A stretch of 64,000 nt of DNA, from the NCBI GenBank assembly GCA_904066235.2, contig CAJFCV020000005.1:4645501-4709500 (forward strand), written 5' to 3'. The translations under genes and the position numbers were made by a program. Positions 23,913-35,999 of this stretch are shown here, in pieces (position 1 is the stretch's first letter; the number at the start of each line of letters is the position of its first letter). The stretch comes from Bursaphelenchus xylophilus. Taxonomy: Eukaryota > Nematoda > Chromadorea > Rhabditida > Aphelenchoididae. Below the pieces are notes generated by a model. It was not told the origin of the DNA and did not search any database. It saw only the letters and a program-made list of their open reading frames with translations.

Positions 23913-26900
23913 ATGGTAAGTCCTGAAGAGAATATGGGGGAACAGAGCGCGGTAATCGTCATAACACTTGGCCACTCCTTTCTTATTTCCACGGATTTTC
24001 AAAAACCCCTCAAAAAGTAGTTGTTATAGGCGGGGGGAGGCCTTTTCTACTTTTTGATTAGATTTGGACCTTAGAAAGTAGCTCAGTCCTCGGAAAATGT
24101 CGTAGAATACCTTTAAAAGTGGGGGAAGGGAAGTACAGGTCCTAGGGAGGAAATCACTAATCAATTGCCTCAGGGCATGATAATGAAAATGGGACTCAAG
24201 AAATTAATAAAAATCTTGATAAGAGGGAGTATTTTTGGGTGGAAATGACTAGTTATTGTCGCTAAAAGGTGATGCTGATATTAATTATGAGCTCGACTTG
24301 TTACATAGTACTTGTTTTACACTCAATCTTTGAATTTTTTACTTAAATTATTACTTTTGACCAAAATAAATTTAATTGTATGTTACTCTACTACTTCACA
24401 ATACTTTCAACCCATTACCTAGTTTAAATCGCCTAAGGGCATATGAACTTTCGTCAATGGTTTGCAGGTTAGGGAAATGTTTTGTTAAGCGGAAGGAATT
24501 CAGGTAGTAAGGGTAAGCGGAGAACGATCTGATGACGTGAAATGGACGTCAGAAGGGGACCGGATAACTTGATTTGATTAGACTACCCTATAAAATCTCG
24601 GCGAAGAGACGTGCACAAGACGCGTTGAAAATATTCGGTCGATTTGGCGAATTTTAGGGGGTCAAGTGAGTGGGGAGAGTGATAAAGAAGTTTAATATTG
24701 GGAAAATAAGTGGAGGAATTGGGGATACCTTTTATTTGACTTACTGCTTATTCAATACAGCGACCGTTATCAATTGTTTTACCCATTTTTTAAAGAAATT
24801 TTTACCTTATACTACCTTTCCGGAAAAAGCTCGAAGTTTCGTCATCAGATTTCTTCCAAATTTTGCTTACATTTTCAATCTAGGCCATCTATTAATTCTC
24901 AAAATTTAGCTTATGATTTGGAGCGAGAAATTCTACGAAATTTTTTTTAGGAGACTGAGAATTGAAGAGAGGAGGTCAGAGAATTTTTTTAGTATGTTTC
25001 TTACGCATTTTGTGCGGAAAATTAAGTCTTCTTTATTGTTAGGAATGCTGTTGTCGCCCGGCAAATCTAATTTTTGGGCTAGAAAATAACAAAAAATGAT
25101 GACAAAAGTTCAGGATTTTTGGACCAAAAAACCTCTGCTGTTTCTTCAAAGCGCGTGTTCCAAATCAGGCAAATGTTTTCCAAGGCTGCATCCACCATTT
25201 CTGCGACTCTTTCTTAATCTCGAACTATCCGTACCACTCATATTCTCGCTTAATCTTAGACTATCCGCAACAATTATAAGTCCAAAACAATTATTCCCAA
25301 CAATTCCACACTCCTCTAAAACGATCTATCTCCCCAATTTAGACCTCAATAGCCATTTATAATTACTAATTTTGGGCTGTCATTTGCATGGAAACGGCCA
25401 AAAAAAGATTAAAAAAATGCGGAGAGAATGGGTGGTTTGAAAAAAATATTTTGCTTATTTGGCCCTGTTTTTCGCTAATTTTGGCCGACTTTTCCCCCGA
25501 CCCATTAAGGGTCTGTTAAGTTGGCCCAATAAAGAAGAGGAAAGGCCTCGAGGGCATCAAGTTAAACACCGGATTTCACGAAAAACTCGTGATTCTGGGG
25601 GTTTTCTTCACATTACTTGTTTTAGGCGGGATATTTAGATGTACAAAAATAATAAGAATAGATTTTTGAGCAAAACTAGGGTTTCCTCCATTGTTTACCC
25701 AGATTTACGATGAAAAGTCGGATCAGAATTCGGGGTGATATTTATGACGGTGATTAAAATTTGTCCGAAACAGATGTTCCCATTGTCCGGAGGGTGTGGA
25801 ACGACAACACACAGCATTAGTTCGGGGTTCAAACCGTCCTTTGGCCAAGTGTTACATGCACTTGCTGATTTTTTTGACTTCAAGTCCAATCCTCATGTGT
25901 AATATCGCGGTTTGTAGGGAAACGAAGCGTCCTTGCCTCTGGAGATGTGCTCCAACTTTGATGCCTATGAACTTCGACGTCTGGCTCGCCGTTTCAAGAA
26001 ATTGGATCTGGATGGAAGCGGCTCCCTGTCCGTGGAAGAGTTCATGAGTCTCCCCGAACTGCAGCAGAACCCTCTCGTTCAACGGGTAATCGACATCTTC
26101 GACGAAGATGGGAATGGAGAAGTCGACTTTAAAGGTGCGTTCTCTTCGATGGTTACTGTAATTTGCAAAAGTTTAGAATTTATCCAAGGAATCTCACAAT
26201 TCTCGGTCAAAGGGGACAAGAACACAAAATTAAATTGTAAGTGGTCCGAAAAGTAGTTTATTTTTATAAAAAATAGTCACTTTTCATCGTTTTACAAATA
26301 TTTTTTGTTAAATTTTTTCTTAGAATTCGAATTAGTCATCCTAATTTGGCCTTATTTTAGTTGCCTTCAAGATCTACGACATGGATCGAGATGGTTTCAT
26401 TTCGAATGGCGAGTTGTTCCAGGTGTTGAAGATGATGGTTGGGTCCAATCTGAAGGACACTCAGCTGCAGCAGATCGTCGACAAGACCATCTTGTTCCAT
26501 GATAAAGACGGCGATGGGAAGATCTCATTTAAAGAATTCTGTGATGTAAGTCCCTGTGAATGGATAGTTACCGCTTCTTAACAGTAATTGCACTGCAAGA
26601 TCTGACCGTTAATTTTCTGTTTTTACTAACCTTTGGCTTAAATCTTCTCGGGCTTTTGTTTCTGGAAATCTTTACTTTCCTTTGGGATCTGAGCACTGTA
26701 TAAAACCCGGAGAAATGCTCAATGTCGAGTAATTGGATTTTCCTCATATTCGGCGCAAATGCCCAGCAATAGCTGCATTTCGATTACTGCAAATTTTAGC
26801 TCTTGCTTTTCAAGGAAAACCGAGATATTGAACGGTCTTTTCTGGCAACAGAGTAGACAAAATGAGGAGAGTTCGTCATCAAAAAAAAAACTTTTTCTGA

Positions 26901-27842
26901 TTCTATGCTAACATTGCGCGGAAAACAATATATTTTTTTGAATTTTACTCTTCATTTAGAATAAAATACCAAAATTTTCAAACTGAAAATCAAATTTTTT
27001 GGCCAAAAAATCTCGATTTCTTGTGCATCTTGCTGAAAATGTGACAAATTTATAGTTCAACTCTAATCTAAGTTTATGCCAAATAACATTGAAATATGAC
27101 CATCGCATTTTGAGCATTTATAATTGAAATGAAATCAAATATTATAGTTAAATCTCCGATCTTTGATTAACTTTTCCGCTAGTAACCACTTAATTTTTTC
27201 TTTTCCATTCTGCCGGCGCTTTGTTGGTACACCGTCGGCTCCGTTTTAATCCCGTATTTTAGATCGTTGAACATACCGAAGTGCACAAAAAGATGGTCTT
27301 GGAGAATATCTGAGATGTCTACTGTAATATCCCTTTGTTCTGGTGTAATTCCTCTTCCTTTTCTTCTCGGTTTCACGCTTAACATTTCTGTTTTCGAACT
27401 CTTTTCGATTACTGTAACATGAATTGAAATGGATTTTTGAATTTATGTTACAGTAATCCGATCTTTTGTTTATTTTTTTAAATCATTCCCAAAAAAGTTT
27501 TAATTTTGATTTTTAATAACAATAAATGTACAAAGATTACTGTAACAGATTGATTTATTTGGCTCAGGTGAGATTTGGCTACAATTTTGTTTGGAAATAC
27601 GGTAGGAGATTACTGTAACATCACAATAATCGCGAATTAACGGCAATTTAGCAGTTTACTAACCACAAATTGCTGTAAAATTGATTTCGAGTACCCTGTC
27701 TAACATGATTAATATGCTTTATACTGTAATTGTAAATCTTTTTAACCACCTCAACGTAATATTTCTCGCCGCTAAAACTCCCTTCGCATTTTAGGTTGTG
27801 GGAAATCTGGATGTGCATGAGAAAATGGTAGTGAAACCATAA
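23913..27842 (+). CDS. cnb-1: calcineurin regulatory subunit B, with two alternative last exons
   Basis: EF-hand regulatory subunit of the Ca2+/calmodulin phosphatase calcineurin. Exon 1 contributes only the ATG (23913-23915), followed by a 2-kb intron. Exon 2 (25918-26134) begins [20 protein letters not shown], keeping the myristoylatable Gly2. Exons 3 (26177-26236) and 4 (26361-26545) complete four EF-hands ([53 protein letters not shown]). Two different terminal exons fit the exon 4 donor in the same phase. One at 27263-27313 gives [16 protein letters not shown]; the other at 27795-27842 gives [15 protein letters not shown]. The second resembles the vertebrate C-terminus (VVGGLDIHKKMVVDV). 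Either isoform is about 170 aa, the normal length. Assignment certain; use of both exons is inferred. Confidence 0.93.
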
Positions 27843-28082
27843 TCAAACAGTATTTGGTACCCTTCAGACACTCCACATTCTTTTATTTTTTAATTACATA
27901 TCTGTTTACAGTACTACATATAATATTTTAACAAGTTGGTTAATAAAAATTTTATTTTTTTAAAAAACTTTATAATTTCGTATATTTTTACTCAGAAACT
28001 CGCCCACAATACAAGTCTATATTTTTATTTTTTAATTTGTCATCCTTTTCAATGCATAAAATTATTAATTAACCTCACTTTA

Positions 28083-29770
28083 TTACACAAATATGTTTGG
28101 CTGACGAAGCGGTACAATAATATTGAGATTGATTCCGGTCCAGAATAATGTTCCGTCTTTAATAATCAGACAAATTGGAAGGGAAAACACATGTCCAGAG
28201 CCATCTTCGGCCCTATCCGCAAAGAAGGATCTGTTGATGGATCCGTTGATGAGAATGGAATGGTTTGGAATCTCGAAATGGAGCTCTTTGGAAGTCCTGA
28301 AAAGGCATCGTTTTAGTCAAAACTCACTAAAATTGTTGTCAAAAAAGACATCTTCTTACCTTCTGGTAATTCTGCATTCCACTTCGCCGAGATATAACAA
28401 CTTTGCTGAGTCCATTCTTTTCCCAAATAACCTCCTTGTCGTAAGCCCTGTTGTAAATTGATGTCCTAAAATGTCATCTCCATTGTCGATTCTATCCACA
28501 TAAGGAGCATTTTCAATCTTCTCCTGTTTCGGAACAAATGCGTAATCGGTTGAATCAACCGTGTAGATTTGGAATTCAAAGTAATCGTCGTCGTTTTGAG
28601 CTCCATCCGTGAAACTAAAAGGGAAACTCCGAAGGTCATCTGTTTGAATTGAAGATGAGAGAACCTGGCCCGGAAGATGCCCAGGAATGGGCTGGGCCAA
28701 TTCGAAAGCGATCTTGTCCATCTGCATTACCATCCCATTACTGCGCTTGTTGAAGGAGCGGACCTTCTAAAATAAATTTTGGATTATCATTAACAGGGCT
28801 TTACAATTCCATTCAATTTGTAATAGCAACTCACCAGTAGAGGACTGACATAATCTTTGCATCGAATCCGAACCAACTCATCATTCATCAGGCAGTTATT
28901 TTGATCACCATCTTAAAATATCTCACCATCTCTACTACAATATAAAAAAGGGCCAATGTAAAACTTAACTTACTCTGCCTTTCCAATGTGACTGCAGACC
29001 ATTCTGTTGGAGATGCGACGGGAATATTACGGTCATTCACTGAGAAATACCAAGCGAAAGCTCGATAGTCAGCCTTTTTTAGTGTCTTTGGCCTCAAAAT
29101 CAATCCAAATCTTCGATTTAAGTCAGTTCCAATCCATTGAGACAACTTGTTGGTTGGCACTGCCTTAGGGGGCTTGGAGACAGTGTAAATTGGAATAGTA
29201 CTAAATTCTCCGAGTGTCCTGGAGCCGATTCCTACTGTAACAATCACTTCGAATGTCTCCTTGTTCGCCGAATGGTTGTAGATTCCAGTAATATGGATAA
29301 TTTTCTATAAAACAAAGCGTTATTAGAATGAAAATACATCCAGAAGTAGTAATCCAAGATAAAATTAGGAGTAGCTGCAAGTTTAATAAAAGTTTTATAC
29401 CTACATTTCCAGCTTGAAGTTCGGCCCAAATAGGTTCAAAATTCATGTTTTCAGTTCTGATTTGAACCCAAATTTTTTTCTCGTTCCCTTCTATGATGGA
29501 TTCAGCAAGTCTCAGCAACTCCCAGCCAGGCCCGTCAAAGGAAATCGCAAGTGGGAGAGAAAAGAACCTAAAATCATAGATAATATACTCGAAACGCCCA
29601 AAACTATATAAAAATCTATTATTGTTTTACCTTTTCTCATTGTTATAAGACCTTTGAATAATAACTTGATGTTCAATGGACAGAGTCAGCATCTTGTTAT
29701 CCACATCTTCCATGATCGATGCGAAATCGTTAGGGGAGAATGGAACTTGGAATAAATTTAACGAATCCAT
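28083..29770 (-). CDS. unrecognised 443-aa protein
   Basis: Six exons (29631-29770, 29405-29567, 28974-29304, 28835-28911, 28360-28766, 28083-28296) join in consistent phases to 443 aa. It has no signal peptide and no clear membrane span. It is mixed alpha/beta-looking sequence with segments such as LPLAISFDGPGWELL, ETFEVIVTVGIGSRTLGEF and HFEIPNHSILINGSIN. The exon structure and codon continuity argue strongly for a real gene. I do not recognise a domain and give no function. It is divergently oriented from the MEA1-like gene, with 377 bp between start codons. Confidence 0.7.
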
Positions 29771-30147
29771 CACAAATAAAGGTTAAAAGTTACAAGCTGA
29801 CAGCCAGAAACTGTTGGGAATGATTGTGGATGCTGTCCGGTTATTGTGAATCGCGATGGCAGAGATTTCCGCCATCAAATCTCCTGGAATCAAGAGCTTT
29901 CGAAATTTTTCTTCTTATATAATAATTCTAGGCAAAATTTTTCGTTATCTTATGTAATAATACGAGTGTAGTTTTTTCAGTGACACAGTAATTAATCGTT
30001 TATCCCTTCAATTGCGCGTTTCAAGTTAAAATTTTTTTGAATATCGTATTTTCCGCATTTTTTGCTGTTTCTGGCATTCCGTCTCAAGACCAAAATTATT
30101 TTCTCGTGCAAATTGGGAAATAACAACATTGCGGCAAATCCGGTCAT

Positions 30148-30925
30148 ATGGGACCAATTCCAAACGAACGTCCTCAAGTACAACATCCAGATGACGGTAT
30201 TTTTTTTATTTATTTATAGTTTTAAGTTTCAAGTGTTATTCATGTTTATTTATTGATTTTTAGACGTAACTCAGTTTGAGCAAGATGGCTGGGAAGTCGG
30301 GTATGATGTCCAATTCAATGGTATTGGAATGGTAAATATAGAAGGCTCAGACGACGACTCAGACAGCGGTAAGTGGGTATTATTCATGAATTTTTTTGAC
30401 CTTAGGATAAAGGAAAGGGCAATAAAATAGGACTGGAAGACATTTGAATAAAAAAGATAATGTTTCCCGAGTTTTTTCCAGATGGATACGTTGGTCCCGG
30501 AGATTCCGACGATGAGGCCAGAAGAGGCGGTTATGTGACAGTACCTTCCACTTGTGAGTCTGATGAGGAGAAAGAAGAGAACACAAAGAAAGGAAATGTG
30601 AATGAAACTGGAGAAGGATCCTCGGAGATGGTCGAAGAAGCCATGGCCAAACTCGGCTTTGTTGGAGCTCCAGTTCAAAAGGAATTTCAAAAAGTAGGTA
30701 ATTTGCAAATATTCTTTATGTGTTTAGGCAATAGAACAAGCCGAAGAGGTTCATCTAAAAGATTCTGACTTCAAAATTGAAAAGAAATCACAGGACATCG
30801 ATCTGACCGCGGAGAAAGTCGACCAAATAAAGAATGCTATGAGTAATTTCACCTTGCCACCTCCTCCAAATTGGAACAACCTTGACATTGATTCTAAGCT
30901 GCTAAACTTACTCAAGAAGAACTGA
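30148..30925 (+). CDS. MEA1-like (male-enhanced antigen 1) acidic protein
   Basis: Four exons (30148-30196, 30264-30368, 30482-30693, 30728-30925) give 187 aa. The N-terminal half is acidic with SDDDSDSD and GPGDSDDEA. The C-terminal block VDQIKNAMSNFTLPPPPNW matches the MEA1 signature [21 protein letters not shown]. MEA1 is a small conserved eukaryotic protein of poorly defined role. The start was chosen at the ATG giving MGPIPNERPQ, in phase with exon 2. It is the first gene of the probable operon. The MEA1 match covers a short C-terminal motif, so the call is moderate. Confidence 0.65.
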
Positions 30926-31056
30926 TTCACTTATGTATAATATCTATTAATAAAGTTTCTAGTCGTGTTTCAATGTTTTGGATCTACACAGGGGTTGAGT
31001 GATACCTTATTGATATCTTGTCGTCACTAATTGTATTCTTACTGATCTTTTTGCAG

Positions 31057-32183
31057 ATGAGTAAACCACAGAAGCGAGCTGCTCCGTCCGAGGTGGTCAA
31101 TTGTGAAAGGGCAGCGCGAGGGGTATGGCTGGTCAAGGTTCCCCGGTATTTATCAGAGATCTGGCAGAAGAATCAAGGGAAAGCAGTGGGATCCTTGATC
31201 ACCAGTCAGCCAGTTGTATTCAGATCTAATCCAGAGCTCGAGACGGAGCAGAAGAAGACCCCGATTGTCACAAATATAGTCCAATCGAGTAGTCGCGCGT
31301 TGCCTGACACTCTGCAACCTTTGGGAAAGAAGAAGGAGAATGTGGAAATGCCCAAGGAGCATCGGTTTCTGATGAAAAACCTGGATAATCAGACGATGGC
31401 TGTGCTTGTGGAGGACAAAACAGGCCTCGAAGAGGATGCTGACCAAGTCAGTGGACGATTAACTATTGATGGAAGGGTGAGTGTATAACTTTAGACATCA
31501 ACTTTGAACATTTTATGTATACGAAGTGTAATTTCAGACCTAAAGAAATTAAATTTTCGTTATAGGTTGTAAAACGCGCTGAATGTCAACCTCCGGCCAC
31601 CTTGGATTACATGAAGATGAAGATCCGGCAAATCGAGAAGATTAGTCAGCCCAAACACACAGTCAAGCAGATGGATAAGGCTGAGGTCAAATTCAAACCC
31701 ACCTCTTATCATGCTGAACACATGGCCAAAGATAGGGCCAAGAAGGACAATGTCAGATCAGTTAGAGTGGATCGGGATATTGTACTCAAGGAGTTGTTCC
31801 AGGCATTCGAAAAGCATCAGTATTATAGGCAAGTTGAGGCCTGAAACGAGGCAAAAGTGGTCGATAATAAGTGCTTTACTACAAATTAATGTGTTCTACG
31901 ACAAAGAATGATGTTTTATATATAATTTGAACAACTTTTAATATTGTTACCTAAAATCTTTCTTTCTGGAATTAAAAATCTCATTTTCAGACTAGTTGAT
32001 CTCCAAAGAATTACGCAACAGCCTGCCAATTATATCAAGGAAATCCTCACGACCATCGCCAATTACAACACAACCCAGCCGCACAAAAATATGTGGGAAT
32101 TGAAGTCCGAATACAGGGATTACGGTAACAAAAAAGAGGAAGAAGAAGATGAAGACATGGATGCTGATGGAGATGATGATTAA
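31057..32183 (+). CDS. gtf-2F2: transcription initiation factor TFIIF beta subunit (RAP30)
   Basis: Three exons (31057-31476, 31566-31828, 31991-32183) give 291 aa, somewhat longer than human RAP30 (249 aa). The N-terminal dimerisation region contains RGVWLVKVPRYLSEIW and GKAVGSL. The C-terminal winged helix shows KPTSYHAEHM, DRDIVLKELFQAFEKHQYY and VDLQRITQQPANYIKEIL. An acidic tail EEEEDEDMDADGDDD follows. TFIIF binds RNA polymerase II and stabilises the pre-initiation complex in the nucleus. Intron 2 uses a GC donor (TATAG/GCAAGT at 31829), needed to keep the winged helix in frame. It is the second gene of the probable operon. Confidence 0.93.
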
Positions 32184-32342
32184 TAATATTTATGTTTGTG
32201 ATAATAAAAGGAGAAATGGGTTTTGGAACTGGCCTTTCCTTGCTGTTTAAAACATTTGAATATCGGACCTTAATTTGGATATTGATCTCGGTAATAACTA
32301 CCTAGTCTAACATGTCGACACTGCTTTATTTGCAGGCCTTTG

Positions 32343-33982
32343 ATGGTGAAGTTCGTTGTTGTTCGACATTGCGGATTAGCCAGATCCGGGCGTCTCACCG
32401 AATGGGGCATTCCTCCGCATACTGACCCCGACGATAAGATGCAATGCATTTTAGATCATCAGACACCGACCTTCATGGTCTACACTAGAGGCGGACACAT
32501 CCCCCATCTCACTTGGGACACCTTCAACAGCAAGGTGAATATCCAACAAAGGCCTATCTTTCATGTCTCCTACGGAAATATGTGAGTTTTGGATTTTTTT
32601 GTATGCGGTAATATAATATTATACATGAACATTTCACCCCAAAATGACAATGTTATTGTTTTCCTTGCAGATCCGAACTCTTGGAACACTGCCGGAAGAC
32701 AAACAAACCCCTCTCGGAGTATATGGGAATGTCGGTGGGTATCTTCACGTGATGTGTAATATGAAATATGGTTTCAGGATGATGCCCTTATCCATTTCAG
32801 TCTCTTCGATCCTCTGGGCAAAAGAGTAACTGGCCTGAATCGGACCAAGGATATTGCGATTTGGACAAAAGGAGGTAAAAGAATGGTAAGCAAAGGAAAT
32901 CAAGTTTTATTAGGTTATAACATACGATCAGAGGTGTAGAGAATGGAAATTTTAGAGAATGTGAACGTAAGATGTCTTTTGGCTAATGTTTAGGGTCTAG
33001 TTATACCGATTATTTCAACGTTTGAGATGACTTTCAGGTGGATTCAGCCATTTATCGCTCTCTCGTTCACACGGTCCAAGCAAATACAGTAGGATCGATG
33101 TTGGACTACGACACTCCCCCTCCCAGTCAAAATAAACGGCTCTCCAAAGCTGTCCAACGGACGACCACCTTCTGGGAACAGTGCTATGATCAACACCCTC
33201 TATATGTATGTTGTTCAATATAAATTAAGATGACTTAGATCCTAAACATTATACGTTTGGTTTGTTTATTACAAAATTTCTTCTTTTCAGTGCTCCCTAT
33301 TTTTAGTCCTCGGCGGTGGCCAAAGTTCCTACCATCGAGCCGCCTTGTCTCGCGCAGCCAGCCTCAATACCCATGCTGTTGGGTATACTGTAGATTTGAT
33401 GGAATACTCACAAAATCCAAATACAGATGTTAGAAAGGATTTTGATATAGAAGAACTGTCTGATCTACTTCAACATTCATTAGTAAGTATAGTCTGTATG
33501 TATTTGTCTCGGTTGAGGGGCCCACTAAGTACAATGTAATATAATTTCAGGATGGTCTCCCGTTGAACAAACCTCGTCTAGTCGAAGGGGTTTTCGACCC
33601 ATCGCAAATATTCGAATTGGTCCGCCTAGGTGTCGATATCTTCGACTCATCCTATGCTGTCCTCATGGCCGAAAAAGGCCAAATTTTCCGTGTCGCAAAT
33701 GATTTCCCCAAACAAAATACCTTTGAATTATTCGATTTTACCTCAGAAAAGTAAGTAGAATTTCGCTTGTTAGTTGATAGAACATTTAAATTACCATTTC
33801 GCGTATTGAACACTGCTCACCAGAAAATTGAATAAGATTAACGAAATTTAAGATATCAAGAAGATCTCACACCAATCGTCGATGACTGCTCCTGTTACTC
33901 GTGCTCCAATTACACCAAAGCCTACCTCGCCCACCTCATGAACACAAGAGAACTCTTGGGCCCCATGTTAACAGTAATGTAA
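32343..33982 (+). CDS. qtrt-2: queuine tRNA-ribosyltransferase accessory subunit 2 (QTRT2)
   Basis: Seven exons encode the non-catalytic partner of the eukaryotic tRNA-guanine transglycosylase, which swaps guanine for queuine at position 34 of GUN-anticodon tRNAs. Matches include YTRGGHIPHLTWDT at the N-terminus, HFSLFDPLGKR, LNKPRLVEGVFDPSQIFELV with RLGVDIFDSSYAV, and KYQEDLTPIVDDCSCYSCSN near the C-terminus. The zinc ligands CxCxxC are present. The human protein continues after a matching NELLAGVLLMMHN segment and takes its fourth (His) zinc ligand there. This frame ends at ELLGPMLTVM, so that His is not encoded unless there is a further exon from the GTAAGC after codon VM. Third gene of the probable operon. 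Confidence 0.88.
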
Positions 33983-34038
33983 GCCTATTACACTTGACCA
34001 TCGGGGAAATTTTATAATAATTTAAGCTTTGGAATTAA

Positions 34039-34579
34039 TCATAGATTTTGAGGGGGATCTTGGGCCGGGGCTGCAGCGGGACCGTCGTACTTGAAGAGTT
34101 TGGCCAGTTCGGGTTTGGATTGGGCCTGGGTGAAAAGAGCCGTCTTCGCACTGGTTCCGATCCCATTTCTCATCGCCGCGAGGCATAAGGCAACAGTTCT
34201 GAAAGGCTTAGAATAACAAGTTATACGATGTAAAAAACAAAAATTATACAATTGATCGGAAAGGATGATTGGCGAAAGTAATAAAAAGGATACTGTATTT
34301 TTGGATAAAAAACAAAACTAGTGTGTTAGTAAGAACTTACATTTCCTTGAACTCCTTTCCCAACTTGGGTATCTTGATCAGAAAGTAGAGGGCCAAAAGC
34401 AAAACCAGAATGGTACAGAAATTCAGAAGGCCCGAACTCATCATAAACAACCAGGTGTAGGCGGAAAGGGTCTGCTCGGCTTCATAACATGTCGCTTCAC
34501 TCATTATGTTTTGCAGACACAACCTCTCCGAGTTTGATCGATTCTTCGAAATGATCCGCCGATTCCTCCGCGCCGACAA
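34039..34579 (-). CDS. small membrane protein, unrecognised
   Basis: Two exons (34341-34579, 34039-34198) give 132 aa. A basic N-terminus (MSARRNRRIISKNRS) is followed by one strong hydrophobic span (LLNFCTILVLLLALYFLIKI, about residues 52-71). A second moderately hydrophobic stretch follows (TVALCLAAM), then a soluble tail ending KYDGPAAAPAQDPPQNL. The second in-frame ATG (MSEATCYEAEQ) is an alternative start. It is divergent from COA8 with 177 bp between start codons. Family unknown. Confidence 0.6.
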
Positions 34580-34756
34580 ATCATGGTAAAAACAATGCTT
34601 TTTGCATAAATATTGATCTTTTATAGCCTCTAAAAAAACTTGTTGTTGTTGTTGAATTTTAATAAACCTCCGAAAATGAGGAGTTGCATTTGAGGATTAC
34701 GGTAACTTACCTGATACTTGTGGTCTGATGGATAATATAGATGAAGCCTCAGGTTC
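34580..34756. promoter_or_regulatory. short divergent promoter region
   Basis: Only 177 bp separate the start codons of the small membrane protein (-) and COA8 (+), so both promoters must overlap or be shared. An N-terminal COA8 exon could extend into this stretch. Confidence 0.5.
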
Positions 34757-35370
34757 ATGGCGAATAATGTAAAGTTAGATCGCCGATTTGACTGGGTTGG
34801 TCCACCGGATCCGTTGTCCAAGATAAGATCGATAAGGTAGGAGATAATTCGATTAAGTTTAGCTTTATTCATCATGGATAATATAAATATCTGTTATAGA
34901 CAATCTGATTTAATAATCTGAATGAAAATGATTACAGACTGCGTCGAGTGGATAATGAGACCAATTTGGAGCGGGACTACCGGCTAGCGAGAGAGAGTCT
35001 GAATGAATGGAACTCGGACTTTTGGAGACGGCATAATCAAGAGTTCGAAAGATGTAAATCCGAGTTTGTTGCCAAGGTATGTAACGAATAATAGTCCCAA
35101 ATGCTCTGTTTAGAAAAAAGAAACCCTTGGAAAGCTGACTCAGGTCTCCGCCGAAGAAATGTCTGTCTTTTATCGGGATTTCTTGAACCAAAGAAGATCG
35201 GAACTCGCAAATTACAACAGGTAAGGAGTGAGTGAAGTAGAAATATAATTGTTATTAGTATGCCTCTATTGTCTACTTTCAGTGAATGGTATCGCCGCAA
35301 CTTCAGCTTGATCTGGCCCGCCCTCAAGGTGAATTTAATCCGGGTTCGACGTCTGATCCTTCGACGATAA
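34757..35370 (+). CDS. coa-8: cytochrome c oxidase assembly factor 8 (COA8/APOPT1)
   Basis: Four exons (34757-34836, 34938-35076, 35114-35220, 35283-35370) give at least 137 aa. Conserved features are FDWVGPPDPLSKIRSI, then LNEWNSDFWRRHNQEFE, then VSAEEMSVFYRDFLNQRRSE and YNSEWYRRNFSLI, in the same order as human COA8. The family acts in the mitochondrial matrix on complex IV assembly or stability. The start given here (MANNVKLDRRFDW) lacks an obvious mitochondrial targeting sequence. An acceptor-like CCTCAG lies just upstream, so a 5' exon carrying the presequence is likely but not found. Confidence 0.88.
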
Positions 35371-35999
35371 AAAAATAAAGTTGTAAAAGGTAGTTGTAGA
35401 TTAAATACGTTGTTGAATAAACCTGAAAATCGAACGAAACGTTCGTGGAAAGAAGATCCTCGGAAAAGTTCATCCCATCAAAGTCAGAAGTTGGTACGGA
35501 AATTATTTCCAAGCCATCTGTGACACTTCGTTTACGTAACTAAAAATATTTTTTCTTCGGTTGCGTTGCAACTTTGTTGTGCTGTAACAGTTATAACAGC
35601 TGATAGAAGATCTAATCGATATTGAATCGAATTCAGGTGAGCAAAAAAGAGTTTCCCAGAAATAAGATAAAAATTATGTTGTACATGACATTTAAGCGAT
35701 TTTTTTATCAATCAGGCTTCAGAATGCCTAAAAAAGATAATTAGCTCTGTCGAGATAGTCTCTTATGAAATTTTTACCGTCAGTTTGACCAATAGCCGTT
35801 TTGTGACAAAGATAATATCTGATTTTATTCTATTTGACATAAATTTATTCAGAAGTCGCTCTTTTCCTTCCTTTTTGTGCGCGCAATTTGTTGTTAATTC
35901 TTTCGGTTTGGCCACAACAACACGTTTGGTCATTCATTTTGACACTTGTTATGTTTTAGATACCAGCACATTCTTCGGATGTGATCAATTATCTTCATC
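35371..35999. other. intergenic upstream of USP8-like copy A
   Basis: AT-rich. A plus-strand open frame at 35785-36078 overlaps the real first exon in another frame and is not supported. No other gene seen. Confidence 0.4.

Larger units (their letters stand above)
30148..33982 (+). other. probable three-gene operon (MEA1-like, TFIIF beta, QTRT2)
   Basis: Three plus-strand genes follow each other with intercistronic gaps of 131 bp (30926-31056) and about 152 bp (32184-32335). Each gap starts with an AATAAA-type poly(A) signal (about 30948 and 32202) and ends in a splice acceptor just before the next start codon (TTTTTGCAG/ATG at 31056; TATTTGCAG at 32335, 7 nt before the ATG). This is the layout of nematode operons resolved by SL2-type trans-splicing. 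No expression evidence is available. Confidence 0.7.
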
